Shown: piece by piece, positions 1-5,194 of the stretch
Layout of the letters: the number at the start of each line of letters is the position of its first letter
Position numbering within the stretch: the stretch's first letter is position 1
Translations under genes and position numbers: made by a program
Notes under the pieces: model-generated
Told to the model about the DNA's origin: nothing
Database searches by the model: none
What the model saw: only the letters and a program-made list of their open reading frames with translations
From: JAPXLN01 sp033809515
GTDB lineage: Bacteria > Bacillota > Sulfobacillia > Fermentithermobacillales > Fermentithermobacillaceae
Assembly: GCA_033809515.1 (NCBI GenBank)
Contig: JAPXLN010000040.1
Span: 1 to 5,194, forward strand
Length of the DNA: 5,194 nucleotides
Direction of reading: 5' to 3'

Positions 1-293
1 CGCAAGCTTTCGGCCTTCCACTGGTCATGCCGTTGCCAGTGAACTAACCGATCAACGGGTTTCCGCAAGCTCTGGGACTTCCACTGGCAATGCCGTTGCC
101 AGTGAACCTACCGATCTGCCGGTCTCCGCAAGCTCAGGGACTTCCACTGGCAATGCCGTTGCCAGTGAACCCACCGATCAGCCGGTCTCCGCAAGCTCTG
201 GGGCTCCCACTGGCAATGCCGTTGCCAGTGAACTCACCGATCGCCCGGTTTCCGCAAGCTCTGGGGCTTCCACTGGCAATGCCGTTGCCAGTG

Positions 294-333
294 AGCGACC
301 GTTTCCATGCAATCCGGAGGCCCGGGACCGTCC
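294..333. repeat. Class B linker, copy 1, within the array
   Basis: A 40-bp linker starting AGCGACCGTTTCC and ending CCCGGGACCGTCC, clearly different from the class A linkers that flank it. A second copy at 420-459 differs from it at only two positions (ATGC against ACCC). The copies lie 126 bp apart, exactly two array units, so they look like the product of a two-unit duplication. Confidence 0.85.
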
Positions 334-419
334 CACTGGCTATGCCGTTGCCAGTGAACTCACCGGTCAGCCGGTTTCCGCAAGCTCAGGGACTTCCACT
401 GGCAATGCCGTTGCCAGTG

Positions 420-459
420 AGCGACCGTTTCCACCCAATCCGGAGGCCCGGGACCGTCC
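420..459. repeat. Class B linker, copy 2, within the array
   Basis: The second copy of the linker at 294-333, with two base differences. It is followed by the palindrome whose right arm is altered (CCACTG) and then by the single 39-bp linker of the array. Confidence 0.85.
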
Positions 460-607
460 CACTGGCAATGCCGTTGCCACTGAACTAACCGATCAACGGG
501 TTTCCGCAAGCTCTGGGCTTCCACTGGCTATGCCGTTGCCAGTGCGCCTACCGACCAGCCGGTTTCCGCAATCTCTGGGGTCTCCACTGGCTATGCTGTT
601 GCCAGTG

Positions 608-689
608 CGCCTTCCGAAGACCCGGTGAGCCGTCCGCGGTGTTCTGCGTTACCTGCGACTTAGTGCTGCTTGCGGCTGCTTACCGCCGT
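608..689. other. Spacer between the exporter operon and the repeat array
   Basis: 82 bp with no gene. Bases 608-635 look like a decayed class A linker, sharing CGCCT, CCGA and CCGGT with the linker at 545-584. Downstream of the ABC stop codon on the minus strand there is only a weak 4-bp stem (672-675 with 683-686) and no T-run, so I cannot call an intrinsic terminator. If transcripts end near here, the array hairpins themselves are the best structural candidates. Confidence 0.5.
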
Positions 690-2594
690 CTACTGCCGGT
701 ACCTCCCTGCCTGCTGACGGTACAGCCGGGCATAAGTCCCGCCCAGGTCCATGAGCTGCTCGTGGGTCCCCTCCTCGGTGATGCCTCCATCTTCCAGAAC
801 CACGATTCTGTCTGCCATCCTCACCGTAGTAAAGCGGTGGGATATGAGCAGGCACATCCTATCCTTCATCATTCCCTTGAACCTCAGGTACAGGCTGTAC
901 TCGGTTTCAACGTCCAGCGAAGCACTGGGCTCATCGAGCACAAGAAAGCTCGCATCCCGCAAGAGGCACCTTGCCAGAGCGAGTTTCTGCCACTGACCGC
1001 CCGAAAGTTCAGTCCCCCCGAAGTCCTTGCCGATCTGAGCGTCCAGTATGGCCTCAGTGTTCTCGGTGTTCCGGGCGTGCGGCGAGGCATGAGCGCTCCG
1101 AGGGTCCGAAGCATCCAGACCCTTCCCGGATTCAGACCCTGCACCTTCCCGCCTGACCACGTCAGCAACCTCCGCCTCTTCCAGAGCGTGCCAGAGAGCA
1201 GCATCGTCATCCATCTTACCGACCTGCCCGAAACCGACGTTCTCGCGGAACGTAAGAAGATACCGTCCGTAATCCTGGAAGATGCACGACACCTGGCTCC
1301 TCAGGCTATCCGGCTCATACTCCGCAAGGTTTCGCCCGTTGACCAGGATCTCGCCTGCCGTAGGGCGGTAGAGCCCCATGAGAAGCTTAGCGAAGGTGGT
1401 CTTGCCTGCGCCGTTGAGTCCGACAATGGCCAGGGTCTCGCCGCCGGCAAGGTCCAGGTTCAGCCCGTCAAAGACCTTGCGGTCTGTGCCCGGATAAGCG
1501 AACGACACGTTTCGCACCGAGACGCTGTGCATCGGGCCGCACCTAGCCTGATCGTCGGCGGGCATCCCATCATGCTGGGTCGCAGAACCGCCGCCTGCGG
1601 GCACGCCGTCAGGCTGGCCCAAGGATTGCAGGGTCCGCAGGCTGCCCATGTGCAAGGTCAGCATCTCCATACTCCCCAACCAGTCCACCAGCTGAGACAC
1701 GTAGAAACTCAGCGAGACTGCGCCAGGCAGCAGAACGGCAAAGTCCCCGGCAGTGACATCTCCGGAGATGACCAGGTATGTCCCGATTGCCACAGCGCTT
1801 GCCGTCCCAAGCCATGTTGCCGCAGAAAGAAGGAGCGAGTTTGTGGTCTTCTTTCGGGCTATGCCCATCTCCCTCTTGAGGACCTGGTCGAAAAGGCCTG
1901 TGTACGATTGTCTGAGCCTGGGAAGAAGGCCCAGGAATCTTACTTCGCCTGCATATTGGGGGTGGAGCATTATGTTCTGAAGGTAGTTGAGTTTGCGAAG
2001 CTCAGGGGCCTGCGAAAGAAGCCCGGAGTAGTGCATGGTCATGAGCGAATGCTTGATGAGCATCTGAGGGATGGCGCTTAAGGCTATTACTGCCGGAATG
2101 AAGGGGGAGATGGATCCCAGCAATATGGAGTGGGAGATGACTGCAGCTGCTTGCGGAACCATGGTGGTCAGGGCGCTGGACGCCTGGTAGAGATGCCAGT
2201 CAAGGTTTCTCAGGTTGAAGGTCAGGTCGTGGTATTCAGGGGTCTCGAAGGTGTCTAGGGTGGTGACGTTGCTGAGGTTTTCTGCAAGTTCGTTGACGGT
2301 GAAGATGCTCCCGCGGTCTTTCAGGATAGCTCCTGCGTAGGTGCAGATGGCCGAGGCCAGTGAACGAAAGGCATGGATAAGGATGTATATGGTTAGGGCT
2401 TTCATGGCCAGACCAGGGAAGCCCTGGATGAAGGTATCGGTTATCTGTCTGACCATTGCCAGGCTCAGTGCTCCGGAAGACCACGACCCAATCTGAAGGA
2501 CTGTATAAAGGGCAAACAGGGCAGGCGCGGCCAGGAAGTAGAGTTTGGTGGCGTAGGCGGCGTCTTTGACTATGCGGAGGGCTTTTCTATGCAC
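690..2594 (-). CDS. ABC exporter half-transporter, permease-ATPase fusion (second of pair)
   Basis: The probable heterodimer partner of the preceding ABC subunit, 634 aa from the GTG at 2594. Membrane segments are predicted near residues 21-38, 60-76, 143-160, 163-178, 255-275 and 283-300. The ATPase domain shows A-loop Tyr367, Walker A GLNGAGKTT (392-400), Q-loop Gln440, signature LSGGQ (530-534), Walker B FLVLDEP (550-556, Glu555), and His586. A linker of about 30 residues rich in Gly, Asp and Gln (325-355) joins the two domains. About 32 residues of low-complexity sequence (484-515) sit just before the ILDAQIG segment leading to the signature; the paralogue has only a short turn there. The frame stays open upstream to an ATG at 2750, but those 52 codons lie out of frame inside the upstream gene, resemble no exporter N-terminus and lack a ribosome site. 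The GTG has GAGGTGA 5 nt upstream and gives a normal N-terminus. The paralogues share stretches such as SHRFTTV and EEGTHE, pointing to an old duplication. Confidence 0.94.
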   Translation of the reverse strand: MHRKALRIVKDAAYATKLYFLAAPALFALYTVLQIGSWSSGALSLAMVRQITDTFIQGFPGLAMKALTIYILIHAFRSLASAICTYAGAILKDRGSIFTVNELAENLSNVTTLDTFETPEYHDLTFNLRNLDWHLYQASSALTTMVPQAAAVISHSILLGSISPFIPAVIALSAIPQMLIKHSLMTMHYSGLLSQAPELRKLNYLQNIMLHPQYAGEVRFLGLLPRLRQSYTGLFDQVLKREMGIARKKTTNSLLLSAATWLGTASAVAIGTYLVISGDVTAGDFAVLLPGAVSLSFYVSQLVDWLGSMEMLTLHMGSLRTLQSLGQPDGVPAGGGSATQHDGMPADDQARCGPMHSVSVRNVSFAYPGTDRKVFDGLNLDLAGGETLAIVGLNGAGKTTFAKLLMGLYRPTAGEILVNGRNLAEYEPDSLRSQVSCIFQDYGRYLLTFRENVGFGQVGKMDDDAALWHALEEAEVADVVRREGAGSESGKGLDASDPRSAHASPHARNTENTEAILDAQIGKDFGGTELSGGQWQKLALARCLLRDASFLVLDEPSASLDVETEYSLYLRFKGMMKDRMCLLISHRFTTVRMADRIVVLEDGGITEEGTHEQLMDLGGTYARLYRQQAGRYRQ

Positions 2595-4563
2595 GCCGGT
2601 CACCTCTTTCCGGGAGATGGTCGGGCTGCTGGGACCCCAGCTGCGTACTCTGCTGGGGCTGCTGCGGCTGGTATTGCTGGGACTGGAGTTTGTATGTGCG
2701 GGCGTAGTACCCGTCTTGGGCCATGAGTTTCTCGTGGGTGCCTTCCTCAATGATTCTTCCGGCTTCGAGCACGATAATGCGGTCGGCCATGTCTACGGTG
2801 GTAAAGCGGTGTGAAATAAGGACGCAGATGCGGTTTTTGGCCAGTTCCTTGAACCTGGTATAGAGGGCGTACTCAGCTTCGGCATCCAGGGCTGCGCTGG
2901 GCTCATCCAGCACCAGAAGGTCAGAATTCCGCACTATTGCCCTGGCCAGAGCCAGCCGCTGCCACTCTCCGCCTGAGAGTTCAGTGCCTCCGAACTGCCT
3001 GCCGAGCTGCGCGTCAAGGCCTCCTGTCCGGTCGACCACGTCCAGCGCTCCGGCGCTTTCAGCTGCCCGAAGAAGGGCGTCGTCTGCTGACTCCTGTGTT
3101 CCGAAGGCAATGTTGTCTCTCACGGTCAGGGAGTATTTGGCGAAGTCCTGAAAGAGGCAGGACATGCGTGACCTGAGTGACGGGAGGTGGTATTCGGCTA
3201 TGTCTGTTCCGTTGACCAGGACGGAGCCTTCTGTAGGGAAGTAGAGCCCCAGAAGGAGGCGTGCCAGGGTGGTCTTGCCTGCGCCGTTGGGACCGACCAG
3301 GGCGATGGTCTCACCGCGCCTAAGGGTCAGGTTGATTCCGCTTAGCACGGGGCTGCCCGGGCCGGCATCTCTTGCCGGGGGAGCCGTTGCACGGGCGCTG
3401 CCCTTTCCGGGATTTGCTGCTGCCTCGTTATCTACCTGGACACCGCCAGTTCCTTCCTGTGTTGCCGGGTACGAGAACGAGAGGTTCTTGACTTCGACTG
3501 TGTCGATGGGTGAGTTGAGGAGGCGGGTTCCTTTGGAGCCCGGTTGCTGCCGGATTACGGTAAGTAGCTCTCTGAGCCCAGACAGGTGCGCTGAGTTTTG
3601 GGCAAGGAGTCCGTAGAAGGTCACGCCATGGGAAAGGCTGGCTGATATGCCGCCGGTTACCGATAGGAGCATGACCATGGTGCCCAGAGTTATCTTTCCC
3701 TCTGCGAGTCCTCTGAAGCCCATGAGTAGGCTGATTATGATTCCGCCGGTTGCTGAGCCTGAAGACAGGCACTGCAATAGAGTGCTTTTTCTGTGAACCT
3801 TTGTCTGACGATCCAGTACGTCCTCGAACAGGCCTTTGTGTTTTTGGCGCAGGTAGTCTGCGAACCCAAACAGTAAGACTTCTTTTGCGTTGGTTCCGTC
3901 GAACAGGAGGCTCTGCAGGTATGTCATTTTCCTTCGCTCGGGCGCTTGGGCTACAAGGCCGGTGTACCTTAGCATGCTGGTCTTATGTTCAGCTTTGGCC
4001 TGCGGAATTGTGGAAACCAGCAGGACAAGGGGAATCCAGGGATTAACTTTCCATGCTACGAGGATCATGGAGAAGGTTTGGACTATGGCCCCTATGCTTT
4101 GGAGGAACCCCTGGGCGGCGCCTGACATGGATGACCGAAGGGACCCAAGGACGGTCACTGAGTCGTTGTACTTGGGTAGGTGGTAGATTTCGAGGGTGTG
4201 AATGTCTTCGAGGGTTCCGGTGATGTCCAGGGTCATCTTGAGGTTTGTGAGGTCTGTTAGGACGGTGCGGGCGAGGTCGGACAGTCTGGTGCAGGCGGTG
4301 TTGAGGAATTCTGATGCTATGTATGCGCCTACTGCCCAGAGGGCAATGGGAAAGTGGGTTTGTGTGAGACTGTCTACTGCTGTTTTTTGCAGGAGGAGTT
4401 TGCCGGCGGGTATCAGGGCCTGAAGTATCAGTGAAGCTGCCATTGCCGCGCAAAGTATGGGGTTAGCTGTCCAGTAGAACTTGACTGCGTAGAGACCGTC
4501 TGTACCCGCCTGCCATGCCTTTTGGGCACGGGTTTTCATGTCGGGCCGCTTCTTCTGGCTCAT
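2587..4563 (-). CDS. ABC exporter half-transporter, permease-ATPase fusion (first of pair)
   Basis: An inner-membrane ABC exporter subunit of 658 aa, expected to pair with the next gene. Hydrophobic segments lie near residues 32-53, 72-88, 152-172, 174-187, 262-283 and 291-310, giving six membrane passes. The ATPase domain follows: A-loop Tyr365, Walker A GPNGAGKTT (424-432), Q-loop Gln472 in LFQDF, signature LSGGE (529-533), Walker B LLVLDEP (549-555, Glu554), D-loop SAALD, and switch His585. All catalytic motifs are canonical. About 37 residues of low-complexity Gly/Ala/Pro-rich sequence (367-403) separate the A-loop from the strand before Walker A, which is longer than usual. The last 30 residues are Gln-rich and probably disordered. 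The ATG at 4563 is chosen because AAAGGAG lies 10 nt upstream; the internal ATG at codon 9 has no such site. Substrate is unknown: peptide, lipid and drug exporters share this architecture. Confidence 0.95.
   Translation of the reverse strand: MSQKKRPDMKTRAQKAWQAGTDGLYAVKFYWTANPILCAAMAASLILQALIPAGKLLLQKTAVDSLTQTHFPIALWAVGAYIASEFLNTACTRLSDLARTVLTDLTNLKMTLDITGTLEDIHTLEIYHLPKYNDSVTVLGSLRSSMSGAAQGFLQSIGAIVQTFSMILVAWKVNPWIPLVLLVSTIPQAKAEHKTSMLRYTGLVAQAPERRKMTYLQSLLFDGTNAKEVLLFGFADYLRQKHKGLFEDVLDRQTKVHRKSTLLQCLSSGSATGGIIISLLMGFRGLAEGKITLGTMVMLLSVTGGISASLSHGVTFYGLLAQNSAHLSGLRELLTVIRQQPGSKGTRLLNSPIDTVEVKNLSFSYPATQEGTGGVQVDNEAAANPGKGSARATAPPARDAGPGSPVLSGINLTLRRGETIALVGPNGAGKTTLARLLLGLYFPTEGSVLVNGTDIAEYHLPSLRSRMSCLFQDFAKYSLTVRDNIAFGTQESADDALLRAAESAGALDVVDRTGGLDAQLGRQFGGTELSGGEWQRLALARAIVRNSDLLVLDEPSAALDAEAEYALYTRFKELAKNRICVLISHRFTTVDMADRIIVLEAGRIIEEGTHEKLMAQDGYYARTYKLQSQQYQPQQPQQSTQLGSQQPDHLPERGDRRA
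2600..2609 (-). promoter_or_regulatory. Ribosome binding site of the second ABC gene, inside the end of the first
   Basis: AAAGAGGTGA on the minus strand, with its GAGG core 8 nt before the GTG at 2594. It lies within the last codons of the upstream ABC gene and decides the start of the second one, ruling against the ATG at 2750. The position implies translational coupling. Confidence 0.75.
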
Positions 4564-4573
4564 CAGGGGACCA

Positions 4574-4580
4574 CTCCTTT
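4574..4580 (-). promoter_or_regulatory. Ribosome binding site of the first ABC gene
   Basis: AAAGGAG on the minus strand, 10 nt before the ATG at 4563. It is the only strong purine-rich site in the 46-bp gap after the regulator gene and fixes the start. No promoter or terminator is evident in that gap, which supports cotranscription with the regulator. Confidence 0.75.
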
Positions 4581-4609
4581 CGTGTTTGAGGGGTGGGGGC
4601 TTTTGGCTG

Positions 4610-5194
4610 TTATTTCTTGTCGGTCTCCTTGCTCGTCTTGTCGGGCTGGTCTGCTTTGCCGTGTTGGCCTGCTTTCTCTTGCCGGGCTGTGTCGCCAGGT
4701 TCCGCGCCAGGTTCCGCGGCGTCTCGCATGTCCTCGGCTGCAGCCCTTCTTACTCCCACGTCAAAGAGAAAGGTTACTGTCAGGTCCAAGCCCAGCTGGG
4801 TCAGGGAGTAGACTCCCCGGGGGTCTGCCGACACGAATTCAGCACTGGTGAGGTGGTTGAGGTGGTGGTAGAGCTGGCCTCCGCTGAAGCCTGTGGCTGC
4901 AGTCAGCTCTGCCGCGGTCTTGTTGCCTTTCAGCAGGGATTTGACTATCCGGACCCTGGTGCTGTTGGCGAGACAGGAGGCTGCTATGGCGACCGTTTCC
5001 TCATCTATAGAGAGAAGCTTGTGGAAATCGCCTGGCTCGCTGATGTTTGTCTGTGAGTGAACGAGGCCATCTCCGCGGGAAAACCGGAATATCTTCAGGT
5101 ACTTGAGGTAGCGGTCCTCTGGCGGCTTCTGTCCGCCTATGCGTTGGAAATCTGCGATGTCTTCCAGGATCATGCATGCCTGTGCAAGCAATGA
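4610..5194 (-). CDS. ArsR-like winged-helix transcriptional regulator (5' end outside window)
   Basis: A likely DNA-binding regulator of the exporter genes downstream. The frame is open through the right edge (the last visible codon is TCA), so the true start probably lies outside. The TTG at 5191 and the ATG at 5173 are possible starts, but neither has a visible Shine-Dalgarno site. Numbering from the TTG, residues 1-60 form a poorly recognisable N-terminal part. Residues 61-145 form a winged helix-turn-helix: a helix with the ArsR-like STRVRIVKSLLKG stretch (77-89), a helix around KTAAELTAATG, a recognition helix GFSGGQLYHHLNHL (101-114), and a wing ending in GVYSLTQLG. Residues 147-193 are a charged, low-complexity tail rich in Ala, Glu, Asp, Gln and Lys, probably disordered. 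I see no obvious cysteine-pair metal site of the classic ArsR type, so the signal is unknown. The ABC gene follows after 46 bp on the same strand, which suggests an operon and local control. The fold is fairly certain; the regulatory target is inference. Confidence 0.85.
   Translation of the reverse strand, partial: SLLAQACMILEDIADFQRIGGQKPPEDRYLKYLKIFRFSRGDGLVHSQTNISEPGDFHKLLSIDEETVAIAASCLANSTRVRIVKSLLKGNKTAAELTAATGFSGGQLYHHLNHLTSAEFVSADPRGVYSLTQLGLDLTVTFLFDVGVRRAAAEDMRDAAEPGAEPGDTARQEKAGQHGKADQPDKTSKETDKK

Larger units (their letters stand above)
1..607. repeat. Tandem array of ten 23-bp inverted repeats at 63-bp period
   Basis: Ten copies of a 23-bp palindromic element start at 19, 82, 145, 208, 271, 334, 397, 460, 522 and 585. 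The consensus has arms CACTGGCAA and TTGCCAGTG, perfectly complementary over 9 bp, around the loop TGCCG. Eight of the nine start-to-start intervals are exactly 63 bp; 460 to 522 is 62 bp because of one missing base in the linker. Linkers are 40 bp and repeat-like, in two classes: a common class A (for example 231-270) and a rarer class B (294-333 and 420-459). Variation is small: three copies read CTA instead of CAA in the left arm (334, 522, 585), copy 1 reads CACTGGTCA, copy 8 has CCACTG in the right arm, and copy 10 has a TGCTG loop. The array starts mid-unit at the left edge, so more copies may lie outside; on the right it decays by about 635. This accounts for the long stretch without a convincing gene. 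Function is unknown. Confidence 0.95.

Noticed and set aside
42..521. Minus-strand repeat protein encoded by the array
   Set aside because: All three minus frames meet stop codons in several class A linkers, for example TGA in GGCTGACC or CGTTGATC and TAG in GGTTAGTT.
1..607. CRISPR array
   Set aside because: The repeats are short and regularly spaced, but the linkers are themselves repeated in two classes instead of being unique, and no cas genes are in view.
639..2081. 480-codon plus-strand open frame opposite the second ABC gene
   Set aside because: Its codons lie in exact register with the minus-strand codons, so it stays open whenever the real gene avoids TTA, CTA and TCA, which are rare in GC-rich genes. 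The minus strand has all the ABC ATPase motifs; the plus translation shows no recognisable domain.
2356..2365. GCCAGTGAAC inside the second ABC gene, matching the array
   Set aside because: A single 10-base match without the opposite arm, within conserved coding sequence; chance is a sufficient explanation.
2595..2750. N-terminal extension of the second ABC protein from the ATG at 2750
   Set aside because: It lies wholly inside the upstream gene in another frame, lacks a ribosome site and reads as Ser/Pro/Arg-rich shadow sequence. The GTG at 2594 has a good site and gives a normal exporter start.
4538..5056. 172-codon plus-strand frame opposite the regulator
   Set aside because: It is antisense to a clear winged-helix gene, has no recognisable domain, and its Leu/Cys/Arg-rich makeup is typical of a shadow frame.

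Overview
The window holds the distal part of a minus-strand operon followed by a striking palindromic repeat array. The DNA is GC-rich (high 50s percent by eye). The genes have clear Shine-Dalgarno sites and one GTG start, and the coding style suits a high-GC Gram-positive. An actinobacterium, perhaps of the Bifidobacteriaceae, is my best guess, but no taxonomic marker gene is present, so this is weak inference.

Layout, read right to left in the direction of transcription: (1) 5194-4610, a winged-helix ArsR-like transcriptional regulator whose 5' end lies outside the window; (2) 4563-2587, an ABC exporter half-transporter (six predicted membrane segments plus ATPase, 658 aa); (3) 2594-690, a second, paralogous ABC exporter half-transporter (about 634 aa from a GTG start) that overlaps the end of the first by 8 bp; (4) 689-608, a short spacer with no recognisable terminator; (5) 607-1, an array of ten 23-bp inverted repeats at a nearly invariant 63-bp period, running off the left edge.

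The two ABC genes are tandem, tightly spaced and translationally coupled, so they very probably form one heterodimeric exporter. The upstream regulator, 46 bp away, most likely controls the operon. The substrate cannot be read from sequence; small-molecule or peptide efflux are both compatible. Both ATPase domains have a full set of catalytic motifs, so neither looks like the degenerate half seen in many heterodimers. Each carries a different low-complexity insertion.

The array is the least explained part. Each repeat has 9-bp arms CACTGGCAA and TTGCCAGTG around a 5-nt loop, with 40-bp linkers of two alternating classes. It is not a CRISPR, because its linkers are repeated rather than unique. 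It encodes an in-phase 21-residue reading frame on the plus strand that is probably incidental. Its function is unknown; candidates are a protein-binding or partition-type array, a 3'-end RNA structure for the exporter operon, or an expanded palindromic repeat family.
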